Part shown: positions 49,588 through 58,960 of the stretch, piece after piece
Layout of the letters: every line of letters begins with the position of its first letter
How positions within the stretch are numbered: the first letter of the stretch is position 1
Source: Neorhizobium sp.
GTDB taxonomy: Bacteria > Pseudomonadota > Alphaproteobacteria > Rhizobiales > Rhizobiaceae
DNA length: 64,000 nt
Reading direction: 5' to 3'
Assembly (NCBI GenBank): GCA_028283725.1
Contig: JAPWKC010000004.1
Coordinates: 992,001-1,056,000 of the forward strand
Program-made: the position numbers and the translations under genes
The notes under the pieces: generated by a model
Told to the model about the DNA's origin: nothing
What the model saw: only the letters and a program-made list of their open reading frames with translations
The model's database searches: none

Positions 49588-50610
49588 TTAGAGCCAGCCC
49601 TTCCGGCGGAAATAGAGGTAGGGCATCACCATCGAGAAAATCATGAACACGATGGCGAAGTGATAGCCATAGTGCCATTCCAGTTCCGGCTGGAACTTGA
49701 AGTTCATGCCGTAGATCGAGGCGACCAGCGTCGGCGGCAGGAAGACGACCGAGGCGACCGAGAAGATCTTGATGATCTGGTTCTGTTCGAGATTGATCAG
49801 ACCGAGCGTCGCATCGAGCAGGAAGTTGATCTTGCCCGAGAGAAAGGCCGAGTGATCGCCAAGCGAGGTCGCGTCCCGTTGCAACAGCTTCAGGCGCTGG
49901 CGCATTTCCTTCGACAGTTTGCGGTCGACACCATCGAGCGCACCGTAATAGGCAACGACGCGGGCGACGCTGACGAGGCTTTCACGCACGATGGTGATGA
50001 ATTCGCCCTTCTGGCCGATGGCGCGGATCAGTTCCTGCAGGTCGCGGGTCTTCTTGCTGGCCTTGTCGGCCTTGGCCTCGAAGACTTCGCGGGAGATCTG
50101 GTCGATGTCGTTGCCCAGCCGTTCCAGCGTGTCGGCCATGCGGTCGATGGTGGATTCGATCAGGCCGGTCATGACCATCTCGCCATTGGCAGAGTGATAG
50201 CCGGCCGTGCTCGCCTTGCGGGCGCGCGCCAGGAACGCATCGAAGGGACGCGGTTCGGCGTGGCGCACCGTCACCAGAACGGAACCCTTGATGATGAAGG
50301 TCACCGGCACCTTATGCGGATTTCCGGCATCCGGCCGCGTCAGGACGGTCATGGTCATGAACTCGGCGCCATCCTCCTGGTAGAGGCGGGCCGACAGTTC
50401 GATATCCTCCATCTCGTCGATCGTGGGAACGGCAATGCCGAGACGATCGCCGACGAGGCGTTCTTCTTCCGGGGTCGGGGTAATCAGGTCATACCAGATG
50501 ACGGCGGGCTGGCCTTCGGCCGAAATATTGGACGCCGACACCTCTGCCACGGTGAGGTTTTCGGCGACGGACACAAGGCGATCTTGGTCATAGGCATGGA
50601 TACGCAGCAT
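49588..50610 (-). CDS. corA: CorA family magnesium/cobalt transporter
   Basis: A 340-residue CorA channel. A large cytoplasmic funnel domain (to about 280) precedes two C-terminal helices. The signature YGMNF loop lies just after TM1 (IFSVASVVFLPPTLVASIYGMN), then TM2 (HFAIVFMIFSMVMPYLYF) and a basic tail RRKGWL. It forms a homopentamer for Mg2+ uptake. An AAGGAAG site precedes the ATG. The 260-base upstream gap contains hairpins near 50620-50760, possibly a leader, but no known Mg riboswitch was recognised. Confidence 0.93.
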   Translation of the reverse strand: MLRIHAYDQDRLVSVAENLTVAEVSASNISAEGQPAVIWYDLITPTPEEERLVGDRLGIAVPTIDEMEDIELSARLYQEDGAEFMTMTVLTRPDAGNPHKVPVTFIIKGSVLVTVRHAEPRPFDAFLARARKASTAGYHSANGEMVMTGLIESTIDRMADTLERLGNDIDQISREVFEAKADKASKKTRDLQELIRAIGQKGEFITIVRESLVSVARVVAYYGALDGVDRKLSKEMRQRLKLLQRDATSLGDHSAFLSGKINFLLDATLGLINLEQNQIIKIFSVASVVFLPPTLVASIYGMNFKFQPELEWHYGYHFAIVFMIFSMVMPYLYFRRKGWL

Positions 50611-50870
50611 GACAGCTTCCTTCTCGGACCTTCGGTCCTTTCGGAAGCCTCTTCATCCTTGCTCGGTGGGAAGGATCAGAGCCCCGAAAAGGCGGGTCGG
50701 TATGGTGACGTCGAACTTCGACTGTCGGGGTTCATCTCTGTTTGTCCTTTGGAAAAGGAAAGCCCGGTCGGGCGTCCCTGATGGGAGCGGCATGCGCCGA
50801 AGGCCCGAAAAAGTCAACGGCTTTCTTAGCCTTGGCGAAAAGGCATCCGGCGCAGCAATTTCAGGTCGTA

Positions 50871-51272
50871 TCAGACGAACTGGCCAAGGCCCGGAACCGA
50901 CGCGATGACCTGATCGACCACTTCGTCGCCGGCATGCTCGCGGGCAACGGCCATGGTCTCCTTGGCAAGCGTGGTGATCTCGCCCATGCCGAGGCCCTGA
51001 GCCATCAGCTGCTGGCCGAGGGCCATGACGCCGCCGCCACCGCCGAAGCTTGCCATCAGGCCGCCGAGCAGACCGCCGCCACCGCTACCGGTGCCCTCGC
51101 CATTATACTGGGCCACGAGATCCGTGGCACCGGGGATCGCCTCGATCATCCTTGCAACCGGGCCGTCCTCGGCTTCGCGCTGGAGAAAACCAAGCATCAT
51201 GCCGATCGCCTTTTCGGCGATGTCGGGGGAGATGCCGACGCTATCGGCAACGCGGGACACGAGTTCGTTCAT
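50871..51272 (-). CDS. small DUF2267/DUF2780-like protein with Gly-rich linker
   Basis: A 133-residue protein. An N-terminal helical module (MNELVSRVADSVGISPDIAEKAIGMMLGFLQREA...MIEAIPGATDLVAQ) and a C-terminal module (LAKETMAVAREHAGDEVVDQVIASVPGLGQFV) flank a Gly-rich linker (GTGSGGGGLLGGLMASFGGGGGVM). Both ends resemble each other (xxIPGxxxLV), suggesting internal duplication. It fits the DUF2267/VcgC-type small proteins of unknown role; the assignment to one family is not firm. A GAGGAG site precedes the ATG. It lies upstream of corA on the same strand. Confidence 0.72.
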   Translation of the reverse strand: MNELVSRVADSVGISPDIAEKAIGMMLGFLQREAEDGPVARMIEAIPGATDLVAQYNGEGTGSGGGGLLGGLMASFGGGGGVMALGQQLMAQGLGMGEITTLAKETMAVAREHAGDEVVDQVIASVPGLGQFV

Positions 51273-51538
51273 GGATGTCTCTCCTCAATCATCTGACGTT
51301 GACGTCAAAGTCATATCTTATCTGTTGCATATTCCTGATGGCAAGACCAGCAGCCAGGGGCGCCGGGCTCACCCGAAAAGGGGGCGAATGGCCCGGCGGC
51401 GACAAGACATCAAAGCGGCCGGCGAGGCAAGCGCCGGCGCCTGCCAGACCGCGTGGTTTCCGTTGCCCGTCCGCACCGCTCATCCTATACATATGCTGAT
51501 CAAGCATTTGGCAATGAACGCGCAGGAGCCACAGCTCA

Positions 51539-53119
51539 ATGGACGAGACCGGCAAGCTTTTCATCGGCGGCAGCCGCAAGCCCGACGACACCTTGAACAA
51601 GGCGGAGTTTCTGGATCTTAAATTCGGCAACCGCCACGGGCTCGTGACCGGGGCAACCGGCACCGGCAAGACGGTGACGCTGCAGGTTCTGGCGGAAGGC
51701 TTTGCCCGCGCCGGGGTGCCGGTATTCGCCGCCGATATCAAGGGCGACCTTTCCGGCGTCGCGATCAAGGGCGAAACCAAGGACTTTCTGGTGAAGCGCG
51801 CCGAGCAGATCGGCATGACGGACTACGCGTTCGAACAATTCCCGGTGATCTTCTGGGATATCTATGGCGAAAAGGGCCACCGGGTCCGCACCACGATCGC
51901 CGAGATGGGACCGCTTCTCCTCGCTCGGCTGATGGATGCATCCGAGCCGCAGGAAGGCGTGCTCAACATTGCCTTCAAGATCGCCGACAAGGCCGGTCTG
52001 CCGCTGCTCGACCTCAAGGACCTGACCTCGCTTCTCAACTACATGGCCGACAATGCCAGCGAATTGTCGAGCCAGTTCGGGCTGATCTCCAAGGCCTCGG
52101 TCGGCTCGATCCAGCGGGCGCTGCTGGTGCTGGAACAGCAGGGCGCCGAACATTTCTTCGGTGAACCGGCGCTCAAGATTTCCGACATCATGCGGGTCAA
52201 CCCGAATTCCGGTTACGGGCAGATCTCCATCCTTGCCGCCGACAGGCTGATGATGAACCCGCGGCTCTATGCGACCTTCCTGCTCTGGCTGCTGTCGGAA
52301 CTCTTCGAGGAACTGCCGGAAGTCGGCGACCCGGACAAGCCGAAGCTGGTATTCTTCTTCGACGAGGCGCATCTGCTGTTCGACGAAGCGCCGAAAGTAT
52401 TGCTCGACCGTGTCGAGCAGGTGGTGCGCCTGATCCGCTCCAAGGGCGTCGGCGTCTATTTCGTCACGCAGAACCCGCTCGACGTGCCGGAAAGCGTGCT
52501 GGCGCAGCTCGGCAACCGGGTGCAGCATGCGCTGCGCGCCTATACGCCGCGCGAGCAGAAGGCGGTGAAGACGGCGGCCGACACGTTCCGTCCCAATCCG
52601 GATTTCGACTGCGCCACGGCGATCACCCAGCTTGCCACCGGCGAGGCGCTGGTCTCGACGCTTTCGGGCAAGGGCGTGCCGTCGATGGTGGAGCGGACGC
52701 TGATCCGCCCGCCATCGGGCCGGATCGGGCCGCTCACCGATCAGGAGCGCCAGCAGGTGATGGACAAGAGCCCGGTGCTCGGCGTCTATGACGAGGATAT
52801 CGACCGGGAATCCGCCTTCGAAATGCTGACCGCCAAGGCCAAGCAGGCCTCCGACGGCGCGGCGTCGAAAAAGGCGCAGGACGATCTCGATCCGCAGCAG
52901 CCGACCGCAACCGGCTCGTCCACCGGCGGCTGGACGCTGCCGGGCTTCGGCGGCGGCGATGACGAAGAGGCGCCGAAGGGCAAGCGTTCGTCGGGCGGCC
53001 GCGCCGGCTACCAGCGCGAGACGGTGGTGGAAGCGGCGCTCAAGAGCGTGGCGCGTACCGTTGCCACCCAGCTCGGCCAGGCGCTGGTGCGCGGGATTTT
53101 GGGGAGTTTGAAGCGGTAA
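51539..53119 (+). CDS. HerA-like ATPase (DUF853/YjgR family)
   Basis: A 526-residue ATPase of the FtsK/HerA superfamily. The Walker A motif GATGTGKTVTLQ lies near residues 36-47, and the Walker B motif LVFFFDEAHLLF near 275. A sensor region (KGVGVYFVTQNPLDVPESVLAQLGNRVQHALRAYTPREQKAVK) with the conserved arginine finger follows. The C-terminus is Gly/Asp-rich then amphipathic (TVATQLGQALVRGILGSLKR). The family is widely conserved and of unclear role, perhaps DNA-processing. An AGGAG site lies ten bases before the ATG. Confidence 0.92.
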   Translation: MDETGKLFIGGSRKPDDTLNKAEFLDLKFGNRHGLVTGATGTGKTVTLQVLAEGFARAGVPVFAADIKGDLSGVAIKGETKDFLVKRAEQIGMTDYAFEQFPVIFWDIYGEKGHRVRTTIAEMGPLLLARLMDASEPQEGVLNIAFKIADKAGLPLLDLKDLTSLLNYMADNASELSSQFGLISKASVGSIQRALLVLEQQGAEHFFGEPALKISDIMRVNPNSGYGQISILAADRLMMNPRLYATFLLWLLSELFEELPEVGDPDKPKLVFFFDEAHLLFDEAPKVLLDRVEQVVRLIRSKGVGVYFVTQNPLDVPESVLAQLGNRVQHALRAYTPREQKAVKTAADTFRPNPDFDCATAITQLATGEALVSTLSGKGVPSMVERTLIRPPSGRIGPLTDQERQQVMDKSPVLGVYDEDIDRESAFEMLTAKAKQASDGAASKKAQDDLDPQQPTATGSSTGGWTLPGFGGGDDEEAPKGKRSSGGRAGYQRETVVEAALKSVARTVATQLGQALVRGILGSLKR

Positions 53120-53303
53120 AGGAAGGCGGGGCGGCCCGCGCCTTCTGCACCGGCAGAAGCGCCCTGGGGCATCTCTCATCTGTCTTCGAGATGCGAATGC
53201 CCTATCGTCTGCTTTCACGCAGGCTGTCGGCGAGACCGCCCCTCCGTCCTGCTCAGGCATCCCTCGTGCATATGCAAACGTCTGATATCGTTTACGTGGC
53301 CAG

Positions 53304-53326
53304 ATCCTCGGGACAGGCCCGAGGAT
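53304..53326. repeat. dispersed palindromic element
   Basis: A perfect 9-bp stem ATCCTCGGG/CCCGAGGAT with loop ACAGG in the gap between the HerA-like and YjdM-like genes. Elements like this recur in rhizobial intergenic DNA as I recall; here only one copy is seen. The rest of the gap 53120-53356 holds nothing recognised. Confidence 0.5.
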
Positions 53327-53356
53327 GACGGCGTATGACGACCTGCGCGAAAAAGC

Positions 53357-53686
53357 TCACCGCTTGCGCACGAACTCCGTGCGCAGCACGAGACCCTTGA
53401 TCGTGTCGTGGCGGCAGTCGATCTCTTCCGGGTTTTCGGTCAGCCGGATCGAACGGATCACCGTGCCCTGTTTCAGCGTCTGATTGGCGCCCTTGACCTT
53501 CAGGTCCTTGACGAGGGAGACGCTGTCTCCGTCCTTCAGCACGTTGCCGGCGGCATCCAGCACCTCGACCGCCCCTTGAGCGGTGGCGGCAGCGGCAATT
53601 TCGGAGGCCGGACGCCAGTCGCCGGTCGCTTCGTCATATACGTATTCGTCGTCGTCAGCGGCCATGGCCCTGCCCTCTTCCTGCAT
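53357..53686 (-). CDS. PhnA/YjdM-type zinc-ribbon-less domain protein
   Basis: A 109-residue acidic protein. The C-terminal PhnA/YjdM domain reads EVLDAAGNVLKDGDSVSLVKDLKVKGANQTLKQGTVIRSIRLTENPEEIDCRHDTIKGLVLRTEFVRKR, matching the all-beta module of alkylphosphonate-uptake protein PhnA. The N-terminal zinc ribbon of full PhnA is missing, replaced by DDDEYVYDEATGDWRPASE. Despite the name, this family is not proven to act on phosphonates. Two methionines (53686 and 53665) are possible; the upstream one has an AGGAG site seven bases away. Confidence 0.88.
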   Translation of the reverse strand: MQEEGRAMAADDDEYVYDEATGDWRPASEIAAAATAQGAVEVLDAAGNVLKDGDSVSLVKDLKVKGANQTLKQGTVIRSIRLTENPEEIDCRHDTIKGLVLRTEFVRKR

Positions 53687-53747
53687 TTCGTGACTCCTGG
53701 TCGGAAATGCGCCTTACAGGAGAGAGGCCGCAAGCCGCAAGCCCGAC

Positions 53748-54596
53748 TTACCGTTTCGGCGCGACGAGACAGAAGAACGCACCCTGCGGATCGGTGGCCT
53801 GGACGATCCAGCTGTCGCCGGGCACTTCCATCGGGCCGTTGACGATCGCCCCTCCACCGGCGGTGATCCGGCCGATCGCCGCATCGATCGCCTCGACGTT
53901 GAAATAATAGCTCCAGCAGGCGACAGGAACCGTCGGCGGCCTCGTCATCATGCCACCGATCGCCTCGCCCTGATGGGCAAAGATCCGGTACACGCCCAAT
54001 CCGCTGCCGGGCGGGCCCATGTCGAAATCATGATGCTTCGTCCAGCCGAAAACCTCTGCATAGAAATCAAACGCTTCGTCGCCGTTGCCGGCATAGAGCT
54101 CGCGCCAGCCGACCGTGCCCGGTTCGCCGGCCACCGGCTCGCGCGGCGCATTTTCCGGCGGCAGCGGCGCCATGATGCACAGAACCGCGCCATGCGGATC
54201 GGCAACAACGGCGAAGCGGCCGACATTGGGGATATCATCCGGCGCACGCTCAATGCGGCCGCCGAGGCGTTCGAACTGCGCCGCCGTGGCGTCCACGTCA
54301 TCGACCGCAACATAGCCGGTCCAGTTGGGCGGCAATTTGCCCGACAGTTCGGCCGGGACATCCATCATGCCACCGATGCCGGGGCAATTCTCCCCCTCGC
54401 CGATCTCGAAGAGATGGTAGGGCGGCATGCCCGGCATTTGCAGTTCCTTGGTCTTCCATCCCACCACATCGCCGTAGAAGCGGCCGGCAGCCTGCGTATC
54501 GCTCGTCATCAGCTCGCACCAGATGAACTTGCCGTGGGTCCTGCTTCGATCGTTGCCGAGGTTATTTACCGGGGTATTTGCAGCGGTGTCAGACAT
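53748..54596 (-). CDS. two-domain VOC family protein
   Basis: A 282-residue protein with two glyoxalase/bleomycin-resistance modules. The first reads HGKFIWCELMTSDTQAAGRFYGDVVGWKT and ends VVADPHGAVLCIMAPL. The second reads GTVGWRELYAGNGDEAFDFYAEVFGWTK and ends QATDPQGAFFCLVAP. This D-x-x-G-A-x-F pattern is typical of the hydroxylase-like/27 kDa antigen group (CFP-30B). The start at 54596 (MSDTAANT) has a GGAGAAGCGC purine stretch upstream. The function is unknown. It is downstream of a divergent dehydrogenase promoter region. Confidence 0.88.
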   Translation of the reverse strand: MSDTAANTPVNNLGNDRSRTHGKFIWCELMTSDTQAAGRFYGDVVGWKTKELQMPGMPPYHLFEIGEGENCPGIGGMMDVPAELSGKLPPNWTGYVAVDDVDATAAQFERLGGRIERAPDDIPNVGRFAVVADPHGAVLCIMAPLPPENAPREPVAGEPGTVGWRELYAGNGDEAFDFYAEVFGWTKHHDFDMGPPGSGLGVYRIFAHQGEAIGGMMTRPPTVPVACWSYYFNVEAIDAAIGRITAGGGAIVNGPMEVPGDSWIVQATDPQGAFFCLVAPKR

Positions 54597-55156
54597 GCGC
54601 TTCTCCTCCCGGATCCGCTTCCTCATGAAGACGGGATCGCGGCCCTATCCTATCTTAGCAAAAGCGAAATCCAAATCCATTTCCGGGCCGCCCGGCAGCC
54701 CGCCGCGGAGGAGGCAATGCGTCGGCCCGGACGCACCTTTGGCCGCCGGCCCGATTCGCCCATAGGTGCAGGAAATGACGGTTAAATCCCGCTGTAGGTA
54801 AGGATCGGATTTCGTGATAAACCTATGGGTGTATTCCGCCGCAATGAATCGGGGTTTATCGATGCAAAATGTACAAAACGGTACGTCCACTTCTTGTCAG
54901 AATGACGCAGGTGGCATTATACCGCAGCCGCGGGTCTTGATACCCGTGATCGCGGCGCATCGGGAGGGGCGTAGCGATGAAGGTTTCCAGGGCGCTCCCG
55001 TTCCGCAGCATCGCACCGGACCGTTGGCGCTCGTTCAATCGAGAGCGACGATGACCGGCTTTGCTTTGCCCCTGACTGACCCGACTTCCGGCCAGCGCAA
55101 GACCCTGCTTTTCAACTGTCCTTTCGGTCACAATTAAAAGCGGAGTTGAAACACTC
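54597..55156. promoter_or_regulatory. upstream region of the PQQ dehydrogenase gene
   Basis: About 560 bases with the dyad GATAAACC (54816-54823) / GGTTTATC (54853-54860), spaced 29 bases, and GTAC-AAAACG-GTAC at 54871-54884. Open frames here have no conserved features. It presumably holds the dehydrogenase promoter and the divergent VOC promoter. Confidence 0.45.
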
Positions 55157-57586
55157 ATGACCACCCCATCAAGCGCGCCTTCGGCGATCGCCAAGCTATG
55201 GCTGATCGTTCTCGGCGTCGTCCTCGTCGCAGCCGGGCTGTTCTTTGCGATTGCCGGCGCGAAACTCGTGTCGCTCGGCGGCAGCTGGTACTTCCTGATC
55301 TCGGGCGTGCTGATCGTCATTGCCGGCGCACTCGTCGTGTTCCGCAAGGCCTCCGGCGCGCTCCTCTTCGGCCTCGTGACCATCGGTACCGCGATCTGGG
55401 CCGTCTATGACGCCGGCCTCGACTACTGGCCGCTCAACTCACGCCTGCTCGCCTTCGGCATCGGTGGCGCGGTGATCGCCGCCACTTACCCGATCCTGCG
55501 TCGCGCCTCCGGCCGTGCGCCGGCCTACGCGCCGTCGTTCATCGTTGCGGCCATTCTGGCGCTCGCCTCTGCCGGCGGCATTGCAGCCATGTTCGTGCCG
55601 CATCCGACGGTCGCCTTTTCCGGCACCGAGCAGCCGCTCGTTCCGGTCGATCCGGCCAAGGAGCAGAAGAACTGGGAAGCCTATGGCAACACGCCGGGCG
55701 GCTCGCGCTTTGCCGCGCTCAACCAGATCACCCGCGACAACGTCAAGAACCTGACGGTTGCCTGGACCTACCGGACCGGCGACACCCCGATCAGCCCCGG
55801 CGGCGGCGGCGCGGAAGACCAGGAAACCCCGCTGCAGGTCGGCGACAAGGTTTTTCTGTGCACCCCGCACAACAACGTCATCGCGATCGATGCCGATAGC
55901 GGCAAGGAATTGTGGAAGACCGAGATCAACGCCAAGTCGTCCGTCTGGATGCGCTGCCGCGGCCTCGCTTATTTCGATGCGACCCAGGCTCCCGTACAGC
56001 CGACCGCGCCGAATTCCACCGCCGTGATCGCTGCTTCGGTCGCGCCCGGCGCCATTTGCCAGCGCCGCCTGCTGATGAACACGATCACCGCTGAACTGAT
56101 CGCCATCGACGCCGATACCGGCGCATTCTGCGCTGATTTCGGCAAGAACGGCCGCGTCGACCTGAAGATCGGCATGGGTAATGCGCCTGATCCGCAATAC
56201 GTTCTGACATCGGCTCCGACGCTTGCCGGCACCACCGTCGTCATCGGCGGCCGCATCGCCGACAACGTCCAGGTCGACATGCCGGGCGGCGTCATGCGCG
56301 GCTTCGACGTGATCACCGGCGAATTGCGCTGGGCCTTCGATCCCGGCAATCCCGAGATCACCAAGCTGCCGCCGGAAGGCCAGACCTATACGCGTTCGAC
56401 CCCGAACGTCTGGGCGGCGATGTCCTACGATGCGGCGTCCAACACGGTGTTCCTGCCGGTCGGCAGCCCGTCGGTCGATCTTTACGGCGCAACCCGCACC
56501 GCACTCGACCACAAGTACGGCGCCTCCATGCTGGCGCTCGACGCGACGACCGGTCGCGAGAAGTGGGTCTACCAGACCGTCCACAACGACCTGTGGGACT
56601 TCGACGTGCCGATGCAGCCTTCGTTCTTCGACTTCAAGAAGAAGGACGGCACGACGGTTCCGGCTCTCACCTTCGGCACCAAGGCCGGCCAGATCTGGGT
56701 GCTCGACCGCGCCACCGGCCAGCCGTTGACCGAGGTCGCCGACGTTCCGGTCAAGCCCGGCAAGATCCCGAACGAACCCTACGCTCCGACGCAGAAGCTC
56801 TCCGTCGGCATGCCGCAGATCGGTGCGCAGACGCTGACCGAAAGCGACATGTGGGGTGCCACCCCGTTCGACCAGCTGTTGTGCCGTATCGCCTTCAAGG
56901 GCATGCGCTATGACGGCGTCTACACCGTGCCCGGCACCGACCTTGCCCTCAACTTCCCCGGCTCGCTCGGCGGCATGAACTGGGGCGGTTTCTCCACCGA
57001 CCCGACGACGAACACGATCTTCGTCAACGACATGCGCCTTGGCCTGTGGATCCAGATGAAGGAAGCCGCACCATCGACCGCCGTCGCAAGCGGCTCGGAA
57101 GCCACCAACACGGTGATGGGCGTCGTGCCGATGAAGGGCACGCCCTATGCCGTCGACAAGAACCGTTTCCTCTCGGCGCTTGGCATTCCGTGCCAGGAAC
57201 CGCCTTTCGGTTCGCTCACCGCAATCGACATGAATACCCAGAAGATCAAGTGGCAGGTTCCGCTCGGTACCGTTGAAGACACCGGCCCGATGGGCATCAA
57301 GATGGGCGTTCCGATCCCGATCGGCATGCCGACCATCGGCGGCTCGCTCGCCACCCAGGGCGGCCTCGTCTTCTTCGCCGCCACCCAGGACTACTACCTG
57401 CGCGCCTTCGATTCGCAGACCGGCAAGGAAATCTGGAAAGCCCGCATGCCCGTCGGCAGCCAGGGTACGCCGATGACCTACAAGTCTCCGAAGACCGGCA
57501 AGCAGTATATCGTCATCTCGGCCGGCGGCGCCCGCCAGTCGCCAGACCGCGGCGACTACGTGATCGCCTACGCCTTGCCGAACTGA
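55157..57586 (+). CDS. gcd: membrane-bound PQQ-dependent dehydrogenase (glucose/quinate/shikimate family)
   Basis: An 809-residue quinoprotein dehydrogenase. The N-terminal 150 residues hold about five membrane helices (LWLIVLGVVLVAAGLFFAIAGAK...), followed by a large periplasmic eight-blade propeller. Blade motifs such as AIDADSGKELWKTEI, ALDATTGREKWVYQTVHNDLWDFD and LRAFDSQTGKEIWKARMP are visible. PVGSPSVDLYGATR and FPGSLGGMNWGGFSTDP match the PQQ-pocket and catalytic regions of the family. It oxidises aldoses or quinate at the membrane and gives electrons to ubiquinone. Glucose is the likely substrate but not proven. No pqq biosynthesis gene is in this window. A GGAG site precedes the ATG. 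Confidence 0.94.
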   Translation: MTTPSSAPSAIAKLWLIVLGVVLVAAGLFFAIAGAKLVSLGGSWYFLISGVLIVIAGALVVFRKASGALLFGLVTIGTAIWAVYDAGLDYWPLNSRLLAFGIGGAVIAATYPILRRASGRAPAYAPSFIVAAILALASAGGIAAMFVPHPTVAFSGTEQPLVPVDPAKEQKNWEAYGNTPGGSRFAALNQITRDNVKNLTVAWTYRTGDTPISPGGGGAEDQETPLQVGDKVFLCTPHNNVIAIDADSGKELWKTEINAKSSVWMRCRGLAYFDATQAPVQPTAPNSTAVIAASVAPGAICQRRLLMNTITAELIAIDADTGAFCADFGKNGRVDLKIGMGNAPDPQYVLTSAPTLAGTTVVIGGRIADNVQVDMPGGVMRGFDVITGELRWAFDPGNPEITKLPPEGQTYTRSTPNVWAAMSYDAASNTVFLPVGSPSVDLYGATRTALDHKYGASMLALDATTGREKWVYQTVHNDLWDFDVPMQPSFFDFKKKDGTTVPALTFGTKAGQIWVLDRATGQPLTEVADVPVKPGKIPNEPYAPTQKLSVGMPQIGAQTLTESDMWGATPFDQLLCRIAFKGMRYDGVYTVPGTDLALNFPGSLGGMNWGGFSTDPTTNTIFVNDMRLGLWIQMKEAAPSTAVASGSEATNTVMGVVPMKGTPYAVDKNRFLSALGIPCQEPPFGSLTAIDMNTQKIKWQVPLGTVEDTGPMGIKMGVPIPIGMPTIGGSLATQGGLVFFAATQDYYLRAFDSQTGKEIWKARMPVGSQGTPMTYKSPKTGKQYIVISAGGARQSPDRGDYVIAYALPN

Positions 57587-57610
57587 TCGGCTGAACGCAG
57601 ACGACAGGGA

Positions 57611-57639
57611 AATGCCCGGCCATGCGCCGGGCATTTTTC
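57611..57639 (+). terminator. gcd terminator
   Basis: A perfect 11-bp stem AAATGCCCGGC/GCCGGGCATTT with loop CATGC is followed by TT. It is 24 bases after the dehydrogenase stop. Confidence 0.8.
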
Positions 57640-57861
57640 GTCAGCGACGCCGGAAAACGTGCCGGCCGCCTGTAAAACCACAGGTTTCATTCTTCTTTCC
57701 CGGAGTGGCTTTCATCGGAAAAATGATGAGAAATCACAATCTTCGCGCGCCGTAACAAGCCCGTGATGACATGGTTTTGCCGCACCGCGTCCCCACATTG
57801 CTGCAATGCGTCATAAATTATCCCGTGGCCCATATCGCACAGAGTGAACGAGGACGTATTC

Positions 57862-58761
57862 ATGGTTCTACCGCAATCCGCCCGCCTCCACCGCATGCTC
57901 GGCTATATCGGCTGGCCGCTCGCGCTGCTGTTCATCTGGGACATTCTGGTGACGCTCGCCTATGTCTACCTGCCGCATCCCTGGCTCAACCTGCCTGTCC
58001 TGCCGATGAGCCTGCTCGGCTCGGCGCTGGCGCTGTTTCTCGGCTTCCGCAACAACAATGCCTATAACCGTTGGTGGGAGGCCCGCACGCTGTGGGGGGC
58101 GATGGTCAATGCCTCGCGCTCCTTCGGCCGCGAGGTGTTCTACCTGATCGACAACACGCCGGAGGCCGAAGCCACCCGCCACGGACTGGTGCTGCGCCAG
58201 ATCGCCTATGTGCATGCGCTGCGCTGTCATTTGCGCGGCCAGCCGAAATTCGACGAGATCCGCGACTATCTGCCCGATGACGAGGTGGAGCGGCTGCAGA
58301 CGATCAACAACGTGCCGAACGCCATCCTCAACCAGAGCGCCGCGATGCTGACCGAGGCCGCCCGCCGCGGCTGGATCGACAGCTATCGCCGCATCCAGAT
58401 GGAGACCCTGCTTGTCGACATGAGCAATGCGCAGGGCGGCATGGAGCGGATCAAGAACACGCCGCTGCCGCGCGAATACGATTACTATCCGACGCTGTTC
58501 GTGCATGCGTTCTGCATTCTTTTGCCGATCGGGCTTGTCGACAGCCTGACGATCTACACGCCGCTTGCCTCCACCGTCGTCGGCTTCATGCTTCTGGCGA
58601 TGGACCGGATCGGCGCCGACCTGCAGGACCCGTTCGCCAACCGGGCCCATGACGTGCCGCTGTCATCGATCTGCCGGACGATCCAGATCGACCTCGAACA
58701 GCTGATCGGCAACAAGGCGCCGGCAAAGCCGCTGCAGCCGGTGGGCAACGTCCTCTGGTAG
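57862..58761 (+). CDS. bestrophin family (UPF0187) membrane protein
   Basis: A 299-residue membrane protein of the bestrophin/UPF0187 family, forming anion channels. N-terminal helix residues LLFIWDILVTLAYVYL, then LLGSALALFLGFRNNNAYNRWWEARTLWGAMVNASRSFGRE, the bestrophin hallmark (F-R-N-N-A-Y-x-R-W-W-E-x-R), and late IGLVDSLTIYTPLASTVVGFMLLAMDRIGADLQDPF. The start at 57862 is chosen because a GAGGA site lies eight bases before it; a GTG at 57844 is in frame. It is followed by a terminator. The protein sits in the inner membrane. Confidence 0.92.
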   Translation: MVLPQSARLHRMLGYIGWPLALLFIWDILVTLAYVYLPHPWLNLPVLPMSLLGSALALFLGFRNNNAYNRWWEARTLWGAMVNASRSFGREVFYLIDNTPEAEATRHGLVLRQIAYVHALRCHLRGQPKFDEIRDYLPDDEVERLQTINNVPNAILNQSAAMLTEAARRGWIDSYRRIQMETLLVDMSNAQGGMERIKNTPLPREYDYYPTLFVHAFCILLPIGLVDSLTIYTPLASTVVGFMLLAMDRIGADLQDPFANRAHDVPLSSICRTIQIDLEQLIGNKAPAKPLQPVGNVLW

Positions 58762-58800
58762 GCCTGCCCCCTGCCGCCGCCAACGATGATGAGAGCCTGA

Positions 58801-58833
58801 AAAAGCGCCCGGCAACTGCCCGGCGCCTTTTCC
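58801..58833 (+). terminator. bestrophin gene terminator
   Basis: The stem GCGCC-GGC/GCC-GGCGC (one C-C mismatch) with loop AACT is followed by CTTTTCC. Confidence 0.65.
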
Positions 58834-58960
58834 TTTTCAACCTCCGGCCGCCTATCGGCGCATGGACCGCTCGGCTGCCGTAAATTCGGCGTGATCGGCC
58901 ATGAATTCTGGCGGTCTGCAGGTGGCAAAGCCGGATGGCGGCAAGGCGAGAGGGGCACAC

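Noticed and set aside
50611..50870. Magnesium riboswitch or leader for corA
   Set aside because: Hairpins exist but I could not match them to a known Mg-sensing RNA, so I do not call one.
54814..55137. 107-residue frame before the PQQ dehydrogenase
   Set aside because: It overlaps apparent regulatory dyads and has no domain or ribosome site of note.
55439..57634. A 731-codon minus-strand open frame opposite the PQQ dehydrogenase
   Set aside because: This is an antisense shadow; the plus strand encodes a complete quinoprotein.
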